Source: Bog-473 sp963744935 (GTDB taxonomy: Bacteria; Actinomycetota; Acidimicrobiia; Acidimicrobiales; RAAP-2). Taken from it: a stretch of 64,000 nt of DNA. Of the stretch, positions 34,985 to 43,225 are shown one piece after another. A program made the translations under genes and the position numbers. The stretch is taken from the NCBI GenBank assembly GCA_963744935.1, contig CAVUVM010000001.1:434001-498000 (forward strand), read 5' to 3'. Under the pieces are notes generated by a model. The model did not search any database and was not told the origin of the DNA. It was given only the letters and a program-made list of their open reading frames with translations. Within the stretch, counting starts at the first letter, position 1; each line of letters opens with the position of its first letter.

Positions 34985-35782
34985 ATGCTGGCCGACGTCG
35001 ACGGCACCCTGGTCACCAACGACAAGGTGCTGACTGACGACGCGATCGCGGCGGTCGGCCGCCTGCGCGACGCCGGCGTCCTCTTCGCCATCACCAGCGG
35101 CCGCCCGCCCCGCGGCATGCAGATGCTGATCGACCCCCTCGACCTCCAGACGCCGATCGCCGCCTTCAACGGCGGCCTGCTGGTCGACCGGGACATGAAG
35201 GTCATCGAACAGCACGTGCTGCCCGAGGACCTCGTGAGGCCGGTGGTCGACCTGATGCACTCGTTCAAGCTGGTCGTCTGGCTCTACCGCGGCGCGGACT
35301 GGTACGTGCCCGACCCCAAGGGTCCCCATGTCGACCGGGAGGCGTGGACCGTGAAGTTCGAGCCCAAGGTCATGACCAGTCTCGACGGGCTGACCGACTC
35401 GGTGGCGAAGCTGGTCGGGGTGAGCGACGACCACGACGCCCTACAGCGGGCCGTCGAGGCAGTGTGTGATCAGTTCGGCGACCACGTGACCGCGGCCGAA
35501 TCACAGCCCTACTACCTCGACGTGACGCACCCCAAGGCGAACAAGGGCTCGGTGGCCCAATTCCTGGCGGCACGCTACGAGCTCGACCCGGACGAGATCG
35601 CCACCATCGGCGACATGCCCAATGACATCTTGATGTTCGCCCACTCCGGCCTTTCCATCGCCATGGGCAACGCCGACCCCCAGGTCAAGCGCGCCGCGCG
35701 GCGCGTGACGACGAGCAACGAGGACGAGGGCTTCGCCAACGCTGTCGATCGCTTCGTGCTGCCCGCGGCAGGCGGTGCCTAG
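34985..35782 (+). CDS. HAD-superfamily phosphatase (Cof type)
   Basis: A 265-residue haloacid-dehalogenase phosphatase of the Cof/IIB class. Motif I is LADVDGTLVT (Asp4 nucleophile), motif II SGRPPRGM, motif III K in HPKANKG and motif IV IGDMPNDILMF. Such enzymes dephosphorylate sugar phosphates or nucleotides; the substrate is not predictable. ATG 34985 lacks a clear ribosome site, but no better upstream start is in frame. The 3' end overlaps the convergent dnaB gene by four bases. Confidence 0.9.
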   Translation: MLADVDGTLVTNDKVLTDDAIAAVGRLRDAGVLFAITSGRPPRGMQMLIDPLDLQTPIAAFNGGLLVDRDMKVIEQHVLPEDLVRPVVDLMHSFKLVVWLYRGADWYVPDPKGPHVDREAWTVKFEPKVMTSLDGLTDSVAKLVGVSDDHDALQRAVEAVCDQFGDHVTAAESQPYYLDVTHPKANKGSVAQFLAARYELDPDEIATIGDMPNDILMFAHSGLSIAMGNADPQVKRAARRVTTSNEDEGFANAVDRFVLPAAGGA

Positions 35783-37170
35783 ACCCCTCGGTGGTTCTCG
35801 AAACGCGCGTATTGCTTGAGGAAGAGCAGGTTGGCCTTGCCGGTCGGTCCGTTTCGGTGTTTGGCCACTTCGATCAGCGCGTCGTCCGCGCGGTCGATCG
35901 GCACCTCGTCGTTGTACTCGGACTCGCGGTAGATGAAGAGGACGACGTCGGCGTCCTGTTCGAGCGACCCTGACTCGCGCAGGTCCGAGAGCTGGGGGGT
36001 CTTGTCCGAGCGGGACTCGAGGTTGCGGGACAGCTGGGAGAGGGCAACGACCGGAACCTCGAGCTCACGGGCGAGGATCTTGAGGCCACGGCTGATCTCG
36101 GCCACCTCGGTCTGGCGGTTCTCGGCCCGCCCCCGCCCGGTCATGAGCTGGAGGTAGTCGACCACCACCAGTCCGAGGTCGCCTTCGGACTTCTTCAACC
36201 GCCGCGCCCGGGCCCTGATGTCCATCACGGTCACGTTGGGGTTGTCGTCGATGAAGATCGGCGCGCCCGAGAGACGGGTGACGGCCATTCCGATCTTGCT
36301 CCAGTCCTGGGTGCGGATCCGCCCCGTCTGCAGGCTCTGCCCGTTGACCTCGGCTTCGGACGCGAGGAGCCGCTGGGTGAGCTCGAGGTGGCCCATCTCG
36401 AGGGAGAACAACAACGCTGGCCGTCCGACGTTGAGCCCGACGTTGGCCAGGACGCCGAGCGCGAAGCTCGTCTTTCCCATGCCGGGGCGGGCACCCACGA
36501 TGTTGAGCGAGGACGGCTGGAAGCCGAGCAGGATCCTGTCCAGCTCGTGGTAGCCGGTGGCGACGCCGGTGATGTGCGAGCCCCGCTGGCCCAGCTCCTC
36601 GATCCGGTCGAGCCCCGCACCCAGCAGCTCGTGCAGCGGGCGCATGGTGTCGGCCGTCCGTCGCTCGCCCACGTCGAAGACGAGCTTTTCGGCCTCGTCG
36701 ACGGCCGCCTTGACGTCCTCGGGAACCGAGTAGCCGATGTCGGCGATGTCGCCGGCCACGCCGATCAGGCGTCGCAGGAGGGAGTGCTCCTCGACGATGC
36801 GCGCGTAGTGCCGCGCGTTGGCGATCGAGGGCGTGTTGGCCTGCAGCGAGATGAAGATGGACGGGTCGCCGACCTGCTCGAGCAGTCCCGAACGCTTCAA
36901 CTCGTCGGTGACGGTGACGGCGTCGATGGCCTCGCCGCGCTCCATGAGGGCCCGGATGGCGGAGAAGATGTGGCCGTGCGTCGGTTTGTAGAAATCACCG
37001 CTGGAGCAGGTCTCGATCCCGACCGACGCTGCGTCGTTGGACAAGAGCATGGCCCCGAGGAGGGACTGCTCGGCATCGAGGTCGTGTGGAGGCACCCGCG
37101 CGCCGGCGGAGGCGGAGGCAGAAGCCGCCCGGAGGGGGCGGGGTCGGGTGTCGTCGAAAGCTTGGACCAC
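35779..37170 (-). CDS. dnaB: Replicative DNA helicase DnaB
   Basis: A 463-residue hexameric replication-fork helicase. The N-terminal domain starts PPHDLDAEQSLLGAMLLSNDA. The RecA-like core has Walker A GARPGMGKTS, Walker B LVVVDYLQLM and the C-terminal SDLRESGSLEQDADVVLFIYR. No intein is present, unlike some actinobacterial copies. GTG 37170 follows a strong G-rich ribosome site; the longer frame to 37317 has no family support. It lies downstream of rplI on the same strand, and the region between holds DnaA-box-like motifs. Confidence 0.95.
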   Translation of the reverse strand: MVQAFDDTRPRPLRAASASASAGARVPPHDLDAEQSLLGAMLLSNDAASVGIETCSSGDFYKPTHGHIFSAIRALMERGEAIDAVTVTDELKRSGLLEQVGDPSIFISLQANTPSIANARHYARIVEEHSLLRRLIGVAGDIADIGYSVPEDVKAAVDEAEKLVFDVGERRTADTMRPLHELLGAGLDRIEELGQRGSHITGVATGYHELDRILLGFQPSSLNIVGARPGMGKTSFALGVLANVGLNVGRPALLFSLEMGHLELTQRLLASEAEVNGQSLQTGRIRTQDWSKIGMAVTRLSGAPIFIDDNPNVTVMDIRARARRLKKSEGDLGLVVVDYLQLMTGRGRAENRQTEVAEISRGLKILARELEVPVVALSQLSRNLESRSDKTPQLSDLRESGSLEQDADVVLFIYRESEYNDEVPIDRADDALIEVAKHRNGPTGKANLLFLKQYARFENHRGV

Positions 37171-37221
37171 GGCCCCCCTACTCTGACGGTACGGAGCTGG
37201 GGAACGTAAGAAAGAACTTGC

Positions 37222-37284
37222 TGTGGGAAAGGTCGTTCGGCATGTGGGTAACTGTGGGTGTAAGCACGCCAGCCGTGTGGATAA
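37222..37284. promoter_or_regulatory. Cluster of DnaA-box-like motifs upstream of dnaB
   Basis: Four co-oriented motifs lie within 63 bases: TGTGGGAAA (37222), TGTGGGTAA (37243), TGTGGGTGT (37253) and TGTGGATAA (37276). The last is a perfect reverse complement of the TTATCCACA DnaA box; the second differs at one base. They sit 52-114 bases upstream of the dnaB start. The rest of the 280-base rplI-dnaB gap shows no gene. Confidence 0.5.
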
Positions 37285-37450
37285 CCCGTGAACGAATGGT
37301 CGGGCCTGCAACCCCACAGATGAGCGCGTCCGCCGTCACTCCGACATCATGAGCACTGCGCTGTCACACCCAGACCCGGGCAACCCGGCGACACACGGTG
37401 ATCGAGCGGACCAGGCAAGGACACCCGCTCCCACCTGGACACCAGTCCGC

Positions 37451-37900
37451 TCAGCCGGCGGGGCTGACCTCCACCGTGACAACGACCGATACGTCGCTGA
37501 ACAGCTCGACGGTCACCTCGAAGCTGCCCGTCTCCTTGATCTGCTCGGGCAGCACCACGTGCCTGCGGTCCACCTCGACGCCCTTGGACGCTCTGATGGC
37601 ATCGGCCACCTCGGCCGAACCCACCGAGCCGAAGAGACGGCCGCCGCCGGCCGCCCGCGCCGCGATGGGGATCACCGCGCCGGCCAGCAGCGCAGCCTGC
37701 GCCTCCGCGGCGCTGCGGTCCTGGGCCTCGCGTAGGTCGCGCCGGCGTCGCATCTGCACGGCCTGACCCTCCACGCCGTCGCCCGCCACGATGGCGCGGC
37801 CCTCAGGCAGCAAGAAGTTGCGGGCGAAGCCGCCGGCGACCTTGACGATGTCACCGCGCCGGCCCACGCCCGCCACGTCGTCGCGCAAGAGCACCTTCAT
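37451..37900 (-). CDS. rplI: 50S ribosomal protein L9
   Basis: A 149-residue large-subunit protein with the N-terminal MKVLLRDDVAGVGRRGDIVKVAGGFARNFLLPEGRAI, the long connecting helix and a C-terminal domain (GSVGSAEVADAI). ATG 37900 overlaps the rpsR stop by three bases, so rpsF-ssb-rpsR-rplI is one operon as in many bacteria. Confidence 0.97.
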   Translation of the reverse strand: MKVLLRDDVAGVGRRGDIVKVAGGFARNFLLPEGRAIVAGDGVEGQAVQMRRRRDLREAQDRSAAEAQAALLAGAVIPIAARAAGGGRLFGSVGSAEVADAIRASKGVEVDRRHVVLPEQIKETGSFEVTVELFSDVSVVVTVEVSPAG

Positions 37901-38529
37901 GCGGCCCCACCTTCGTCCCCGCCAGCACCGGAGGCCCCCGCACCAGCACCGGTTGGCTCGGCGCCGTCCGTGGCCTCACTCGCCACCGCGTCCTCGACCA
38001 GCTCCTCGACCAGCTCGCCGACCTCCTCGGCCACGGCATTCTCGGTCTCGGCATCGCCCAGGGCGTCGGTGTTGTCGATCACCTCGACCGCAATGGCCTC
38101 ACCCCGCGGCGGCCGTGCACCACGGTCGCCGCGCTCCCCACGGTCGCCGCGCTCCCCGCGGTCGCCGCGCTCCCCACGCTCTCCTGGTGTGACGTCGCCC
38201 AGCGTCCGCTCTCCACGGTCGCGGTCGCGGCCGCGGCCGCCCGGCCGCTCGGTCACGGTGCGCTGGGTGTACGGGAGCAGGACGAGCTCGCGCGCCGTCT
38301 TGATGGCCATGGCCAGCGCCCGCTGGTGCTGCGCGCAGTTGCCGGTCACCCGGCGCGAGCGGATCTTGCCGCGGTCGCTCATGTACTTGCGCAGCATCGG
38401 GATGTCCTTGTAGTCGACCCACTCGACCTTGTCGCGGCACAGGGCGCAGGGCTTCTTCTTGATCCGGCGTCCGAGATCCTTGGGGGCGCGCCGAGACGTC
38501 GTCCCCCCGCGTTGGTTGCTTCGTGCCAT
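37897..38529 (-). CDS. rpsR: 30S ribosomal protein S18 with long C-terminal extension
   Basis: The first 80 or so residues are ordinary S18: KKKPCALCRDKVEWVDYKD and RKYMSDRGKIRSRRVTGNCAQHQR. Unlike the usual 75-95 residues, the frame continues to 210: a basic RGERGD-type repeat (about residues 105-140) and then an acidic Ala/Glu/Val tail. The tail is read in frame up to the rplI overlap, so it is not a missed stop unless there is a base error. Its start overlaps the ssb stop (TGATG). Confidence 0.9.
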   Translation of the reverse strand: MARSNQRGGTTSRRAPKDLGRRIKKKPCALCRDKVEWVDYKDIPMLRKYMSDRGKIRSRRVTGNCAQHQRALAMAIKTARELVLLPYTQRTVTERPGGRGRDRDRGERTLGDVTPGERGERGDRGERGDRGERGDRGARPPRGEAIAVEVIDNTDALGDAETENAVAEEVGELVEELVEDAVASEATDGAEPTGAGAGASGAGGDEGGAA

Positions 38530-39020
38530 CAGAAGGGCTCCTCGTCGAATCCATAGCCGGCTTCGTTCGCCGGCTGGGCCTGCGGCGCCGGTGCAGGCGC
38601 CGGCTGGCGCCCACCACCTCCGCCACCCCCGCGCCCGGAGCCGTCGCTCGGGCCTCGGCGGTCGTTCTTGGTGATCTGGGCCGTGGCCCAGCGCAGCGAC
38701 GGCCCGATCTCGTCGGCCACCACCTCGACCTTGGAGCGGCGATCGCCCTCCTGGGTCTCCCAGCTGCGCTGCTCGAGGCGGCCGGCGACCATCACACGGG
38801 CGCCCCTCGTGATGGACTCGCTGACGTTCTCGGCCATCTCGCGCCAGCAGACCACGTCGAAAAAGGAGGTGGCCTCCTCCCACTCCTGGGTCTGGCGGTT
38901 CTGCCAGCGGCGGTTGACCGCCAGCCCGAAGGTGACGTTGGCCTGGCCCGTGTTGGTGAAGCGCAGCTCGGGGTCACGCGTCACGTTGCCGACCAGGGTC
39001 ACGCTGTTGTCTGTCGCCAT
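38529..39020 (-). CDS. ssb: Single-stranded DNA-binding protein
   Basis: A 163-residue SSB with the OB-fold start NSVTLVGNVTRDPELRFTNTGQANVTFGLAVNRRW, a Gly-rich linker (GSGRGGGGGGGR) and the acidic tip DEEPF used to dock repair and replication partners. It sits between rpsF and rpsR in the usual operon and overlaps rpsR by one base. Confidence 0.96.
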   Translation of the reverse strand: MATDNSVTLVGNVTRDPELRFTNTGQANVTFGLAVNRRWQNRQTQEWEEATSFFDVVCWREMAENVSESITRGARVMVAGRLEQRSWETQEGDRRSKVEVVADEIGPSLRWATAQITKNDRRGPSDGSGRGGGGGGGRQPAPAPAPQAQPANEAGYGFDEEPF

Positions 39021-39068
39021 CTCTGCTCCTCTCGCCGATCCCTCGAGCCGACCGTGAAAACCGGCCGC

Positions 39069-39398
39069 TCAGCCGGCCGCCGGCGCGGCGCCGGCACCTG
39101 CGGGCGCCTTGTGGTCGGGGAGGCGCACCACCTTGTGGCGCACCACCTCGTCGGCCAGGCCGAGCATGCGGTCCAGGGCGGCCACGGTCTCGGGCTCGCC
39201 GGTGAATTCCACCACGACGTAGTAGCCCTCGCGCTTGTGGTTCACCTCGTAGGCGAAGGCCCGGCGCCCCCAGCGGTCGATGGCGCCCGGGGTGCCGCCG
39301 GCGCCCCGGATCGTCTCGAGGGCGCGGTCGAGCACGCCTTGAATCACGGTGGGTTCGGTGCTGGCCTCGAAGATGGCCATGACTTCGTAGGGCCGCAT
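39069..39398 (-). CDS. rpsF: 30S ribosomal protein S6
   Basis: A 109-residue small-subunit protein starting MRPYEVMAIFEAS with YVVVEFTGEPETVAALDRML, the S6 ferredoxin-like fold; an Ala/Gly-rich tail ends it. GGGAGG precedes ATG 39398. It heads the rpsF-ssb-rpsR-rplI operon. It binds S18 in the ribosome, so the S18 extension would lie near it. Confidence 0.96.
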   Translation of the reverse strand: MRPYEVMAIFEASTEPTVIQGVLDRALETIRGAGGTPGAIDRWGRRAFAYEVNHKREGYYVVVEFTGEPETVAALDRMLGLADEVVRHKVVRLPDHKAPAGAGAAPAAG

Positions 39399-39487
39399 GT
39401 GCGGCGTACCTCCCTCTGGACCGGGCCTCGCCCGGGCTCCTGGCGGTCAGGAGCAGGGTGTGTTGCGGACGGCCATGGTAGCCGCCG

Positions 39488-40357
39488 TCAGGTGAGGGCG
39501 TCGCCCAGCCCCGGCGGGCCGTGGTAGCTCTCGGCGTCGTTGGGGAAGGTCCCGCTGCGCACGTCGGCGGCAAAGGCCGCGATGGCCTCGGTGGCGATCC
39601 GCCCCACCTCCGCGTACTGGCGGACGAACTTGGGCGGCTTCCCCTTGCCCAGTCCGAGCAGGTCGTGGAAGACGAGGACCTGGCCGTCGGTCCCCGGGCC
39701 GGCGCCGATGCCGATGGTGGGGACGTCGATCGCTTCGGTGACCGCGGCGCCCACCACGTCGGGCACGCCCTCAATGACGAAGGCGAAGCAGCCCGCCGCG
39801 GCCAGGGCCTTGGCGGCGTCCAACAAGGCGCCGGCTGCATCCGCGCTCTTGCCCTGGACCCGGAAGCCGCCCATCGCCAGCACCGACTGGGGGGTGAGAC
39901 CGAGATGCCCCATGACCGGGATCTCCGCCTTGATGATCGCCTCGACGACCGGCAGGCGCGCCCGTCCGCCCTCGAGCTTGACCGCGTGGGCGCCGGCGCG
40001 GATCAGCGTTGCGGCGTTGCGCACGGCTTCCTCGGGCGAGAGGTGGTAGCTCATCCACGGCATGTCGCCCAGGATGAGACAGCGCGGCTCGGCGCGCGCC
40101 ACGGCGGCGGTGTGGTGCGCCATCACCTCGATGTCGACGTGCAGCGTGTCGCGGTAGCCCAGCACCGTGTTCGCCACCGAGTCCCCGACCAAGATGATGT
40201 CGGCGCCCGCGTCGGACACGATGCGCGCACCGGGCTCGTCATAAGCCGTCACCATCACGATCGGCGTGGCGCCGTTGCGCCGCTTGCGCTCCCGCAGGGT
40301 GGGCACGGTCACCGGCACGCGGGCCTCGCTCACGGGCCCCGATTCACCGGCAGACAT
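39488..40357 (-). CDS. panB: 3-methyl-2-oxobutanoate hydroxymethyltransferase
   Basis: A 289-residue TIM-barrel enzyme, first committed step of pantothenate (CoA) synthesis: it transfers a hydroxymethyl group from methylene-tetrahydrofolate to 2-oxoisovalerate. Signatures are VMVTAYDEPGARIVSDAGADIILVGDS (metal-binding Asp), GDMPWMSY, VKLEGG and MGHLGLTPQS. It is separated from rpsF by about 90 bases and from the DUF5318 gene by nine, so it may be co-transcribed with the latter. Confidence 0.95.
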   Translation of the reverse strand: MSAGESGPVSEARVPVTVPTLRERKRRNGATPIVMVTAYDEPGARIVSDAGADIILVGDSVANTVLGYRDTLHVDIEVMAHHTAAVARAEPRCLILGDMPWMSYHLSPEEAVRNAATLIRAGAHAVKLEGGRARLPVVEAIIKAEIPVMGHLGLTPQSVLAMGGFRVQGKSADAAGALLDAAKALAAAGCFAFVIEGVPDVVGAAVTEAIDVPTIGIGAGPGTDGQVLVFHDLLGLGKGKPPKFVRQYAEVGRIATEAIAAFAADVRSGTFPNDAESYHGPPGLGDALT

Positions 40358-40366
40358 GCGCCGGCC

Positions 40367-40765
40367 TCACCGCGCCGGTGCCGCCTTCTTGGCACGGGAC
40401 TTCCCGCCGCCGGCGGGGTACTTGCGCATCAGGTGGTGCCAGGCGCAGGCAGGGCAGACCTCGACCTCGTAGCAGAGCACCGGCTCGGGCCGGCGGCACA
40501 ACGCCTTCAACTCGGCGGCGCTCCCCGGGCAGCGCCCGCCCGGCGGCAACTTGGCCCCGAAGACGAAGGTGACGGTGACGAGGCGCCCGTCGTCGCAGAT
40601 GGGGCAGACCTCCTTGGTGGGCCGGCCCACGTTGCGGGCCGCCCGCAGCAGCTCGGGGTGGGCGTCGCAGACGTCGTCCTTGAGGACCCGCCCCCGCTCC
40701 ACCTCGCGCACCAGACCGTTGCGGACGATCCGGTACTCCACCTGAGCCGTGACATCGGGGCTCAC
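40367..40765 (-). CDS. DUF5318 family protein
   Basis: A protein of about 132 residues with EYRIVRNGLVREVERGRVLKDDVCDAHPELLRAARNVG and two zinc-ribbon-like cysteine pairs (CPICDD; CPACAWHH). This matches actinobacterial DUF5318, found near the rpsF operon in mycobacteria. GTG 40765 fits the family; a second GTG near 40804 would add about 13 residues. Function unknown; the cysteine pairs suggest a small zinc protein. Confidence 0.78.
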   Translation of the reverse strand: MSPDVTAQVEYRIVRNGLVREVERGRVLKDDVCDAHPELLRAARNVGRPTKEVCPICDDGRLVTVTFVFGAKLPPGGRCPGSAAELKALCRRPEPVLCYEVEVCPACAWHHLMRKYPAGGGKSRAKKAAPAR

Positions 40766-40893
40766 CGCACGAGATGGTGACCTCGGCTCCGAGGTGACTG
40801 ACACGGGCGCCAGGCTACCCCTCCGGCCCGGAAACCACGACCAATTGGGTGGCAAATCAGGCACGAACGCGACCGGCCGGTGACAGATTGCCG

Positions 40894-40921
40894 CTGGACC
40901 GCTATATCGAATCGATATACT
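40894..40921 (+). promoter_or_regulatory. Palindromic operator overlapping a promoter for the PadR-type regulator
   Basis: TATATCGA-A-TCGATATA at 40903-40919 is a perfect 17-base palindrome in a GC-rich setting. TATACT (40916-40921) could be the -10 element, CTGGAC (40894-40899) a weak -35 with a 16-base spacer, and ATG 40930 follows at once, so the message may be leaderless. PadR proteins bind such AT-rich palindromes, which suggests autorepression. Confidence 0.55.
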
Positions 40922-40929
40922 CGTTCGCG

Positions 40930-41550
40930 ATGTTGGATCTGGCCATCTTGGGCCTCCTCGAGGAGGGCGACCTTCACGGCTACGAGATCCGACGCCGCCT
41001 GCGCGAGCACCTCGGCCTCTTGGCCAACGTCTCCTTCGGCTCCATCTACCCGGCGCTGACCCGCCTCGAGAAGGCGGGGGCGGTCGTGGCCGCCGAGGGT
41101 GAGCCGGCCGGAGCCGTCCCGGTGGCACCCGCGCCGCCGACCGGATCCTTGACCGGCGAGCTGGCCGCGATGCGCACCCGACGCCACTCCCCCGCCCGTG
41201 CCCGCCGGGGTCGCAAGGTCTACCGGATCACCGACGCGGGCCGGCAGCTCTTCGCAGAGCTGCTCGAGGGTGGCGGCTCGGTCGACGACGCCCGCAGCTT
41301 CGGGCTGCGCCTGGCCTTCGCCCGCCACCTCGCACCCCAGGCGCGCCTCGCCCTGTTGGAACGGCGGCGGGCCCAGCTCGTCCAGCGCCTGGCCGAAGTC
41401 GAGGCCACCCGCACGGACCTCGACGTCTACGCCCGGTCCGTGGTCCAGCACACGGCCGACGGCGTCGCCCGCGACATCAGCTGGCTCGACACTCTCATCG
41501 CGTCCGAACGCGCCGACCTCGCCGTTGCCGGCTCCGAGCCGGTGACCTGA
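40930..41550 (+). CDS. PadR-family transcriptional regulator
   Basis: A regulator of about 206 residues. The winged helix starts MLDLAILGLLEEGDLHGYEIRRRLREHLG and has SFGSIYPALTRLEKAGAV, then KVYRITDAGRQ. Between these, in the wing, is an insertion of about 45 Pro/Ala/Arg-rich residues that most PadR proteins lack. The C-terminal helices form the dimer. ATG 40930 is favoured over 40849 because it sits just behind the promoter/operator and removes a non-family lead. It precedes ino1 by 38 bases on the same strand, matching the mycobacterial ino1-PadR neighbourhood. Confidence 0.88.
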   Translation: MLDLAILGLLEEGDLHGYEIRRRLREHLGLLANVSFGSIYPALTRLEKAGAVVAAEGEPAGAVPVAPAPPTGSLTGELAAMRTRRHSPARARRGRKVYRITDAGRQLFAELLEGGGSVDDARSFGLRLAFARHLAPQARLALLERRRAQLVQRLAEVEATRTDLDVYARSVVQHTADGVARDISWLDTLIASERADLAVAGSEPVT

Positions 41551-41588
41551 CGAACCATTTACAGCACTGACACTGAAGGAGAAAGTCC

Positions 41589-42689
41589 ATGCCCAGCCCC
41601 ATCCGACTCGCCATCGCTGGCGTCGGCAACTGCGCCAGTTCGCTCGTCCAGGGCATCACGTATTACCGCGACGCGGATCCCGACGAGGTCGTCCCGGGAC
41701 TCATGCACGTCGAGCTCGGCGGCTATCACGTTCGCGATCTCGTGCCCGTGGCCGCGTTCGACGTCGACCAGGCCAAGGTGGGCACCGACTTGGGCAAGGC
41801 AATCCATGCCGGGCTGAACAACACCGTGCGCTTCGCCGAGGTGGGCGAGCTCGGCATCACGGTCCAACGCGGCCCGACACTCGATGGCCTTGGCAAGTAC
41901 TACAAGGAGATGGTCGACGAATCCCCCGTCGACCCCGTCGACGTCGCCCAGGCCCTGCGCGACGCGCAGGCCGACGTCCTGGTCTCCTACCTCCCGGTCG
42001 GCTCCGAGCAGGCCCAGCGCTACTACGCCCAGGCCTGCCTCGACACCGGGGTGGCCTTCGTCAACGCCATCCCCGTCTTCATCGCGTCGGACCCCGAGTG
42101 GGCGGGCAAGTTCCGCGACGCCGGCGTCCCGATCGTGGGCGACGACATCAAGAGCCAGGTGGGCTCGACCATCGTGCACCGCATCTTGACCCGTCTCTTC
42201 GAGGACCGCGGCCTCGCGCTGGACCACACCTACCAGCTCAACTTCGGCGGCAACATGGACTTCAAGAACATGCTCGAGCGCGAGCGCCTCGAATCCAAGA
42301 AGATCTCCAAGACCCAGGCGGTGACGAGCCAGTTCGAGGACAACGTGCTCGATTCCGACGACGTGCACGTCGGCCCCTCCGATCACGTGCCCTGGTTGAA
42401 GGACCGCAAGTGGGCCTACATCCGCATGGAGGGGCGTAACTTCGGTGACGTCCCGCTCAACCTCGAGCTCAAGCTCGAGGTGTGGGACTCCCCCAACTCC
42501 GCCGGCGTCATCATCGACGCCGTGCGCTGCGCCAAGCTCGCCCTCGACCGCGGCATCGGCGGGCCGCTGCTCGGCCCCTCGGCCTACTTCATGAAGTCGC
42601 CGCCGGTGCAGTACCACGACGACGTGGCGCACGACCTCGTCGAGGGGTTCGCGGCCGGCGAGACCCAGGAGTCCTGGCCGGCCGACTGA
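41589..42689 (+). CDS. ino1: Inositol-3-phosphate synthase
   Basis: A 366-residue NAD-dependent synthase that turns glucose-6-phosphate into inositol phosphate, the precursor of phosphatidylinositol and mycothiol in actinobacteria. Markers are AIAGVGNCASSLVQG (NAD site), SYLPVGSEQA, IVGDDIKSQVGSTIVHR and YQLNFGGNMDFKNM. AAGGAG precedes ATG 41589. It lies behind the PadR regulator, a plausible controller. Its presence supports an actinobacterial host. Confidence 0.95.
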   Translation: MPSPIRLAIAGVGNCASSLVQGITYYRDADPDEVVPGLMHVELGGYHVRDLVPVAAFDVDQAKVGTDLGKAIHAGLNNTVRFAEVGELGITVQRGPTLDGLGKYYKEMVDESPVDPVDVAQALRDAQADVLVSYLPVGSEQAQRYYAQACLDTGVAFVNAIPVFIASDPEWAGKFRDAGVPIVGDDIKSQVGSTIVHRILTRLFEDRGLALDHTYQLNFGGNMDFKNMLERERLESKKISKTQAVTSQFEDNVLDSDDVHVGPSDHVPWLKDRKWAYIRMEGRNFGDVPLNLELKLEVWDSPNSAGVIIDAVRCAKLALDRGIGGPLLGPSAYFMKSPPVQYHDDVAHDLVEGFAAGETQESWPAD

Positions 42690-42696
42690 CCGGGCG

Positions 42697-43182
42697 TCAG
42701 ACCAGGATGCGCTCGGCCGGGGCGCGCACGCCGACCACGGCCAAGGTCCGCCCCATGCCGAGGAACGTGCCGCAACAGATCGTGAGGTCGGCGAGCTCGT
42801 CGTCCCCGTAGACCGCGTGCAGGCGGTCCCACAGTTCGTCGTCCATAGCGAGATGGTCCAGCGCGAAGCGCTCGGCGAACTCGGCCGCCAGCCGCTCGCG
42901 GTCGCTCAGGCCGCCTGCCTTGCGCCAGTCCGACACCTCTGCGTAGAACGGCTCGCCCGCGCCGACCGCCTCGCCGTCACGGGCGCGCGTGTCGCGGCAC
43001 ACCGCGCAGTCGTTGATCAGCGCGATGGTCCAGCGGGCCGCCTCGCGCTCGCGCACCGAGAGCTGCGAGTTGGCATAGACCGCCTCTGACAGCTTTCCCA
43101 TGCCGCCGGCCATCTTCGGGCGCAGCAGCGCCCAATCGATGTGCTCGCCCATCCCGCTCTCCGGTGCTGTGATCCTGGTCAT
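42697..43182 (-). CDS. Carboxymuconolactone decarboxylase/AhpD-like protein
   Basis: A 161-residue all-helical protein with the AhpD-type redox motif CAVC (NDCAVCRDTR) after REREAARWTIALIN. Family members act as peroxidase partners or decarboxylases; the CxxC-like pair favours a redox role. It ends seven bases from the convergent ino1 stop and lies 43 bases downstream of cca on the same strand. Confidence 0.82.
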   Translation of the reverse strand: MTRITAPESGMGEHIDWALLRPKMAGGMGKLSEAVYANSQLSVREREAARWTIALINDCAVCRDTRARDGEAVGAGEPFYAEVSDWRKAGGLSDRERLAAEFAERFALDHLAMDDELWDRLHAVYGDDELADLTICCGTFLGMGRTLAVVGVRAPAERILV

Positions 43183-43225
43183 CCGCGCGAGGGTAGCCCG
43201 GGCACGCCGAACAAGCTCCCACCGC

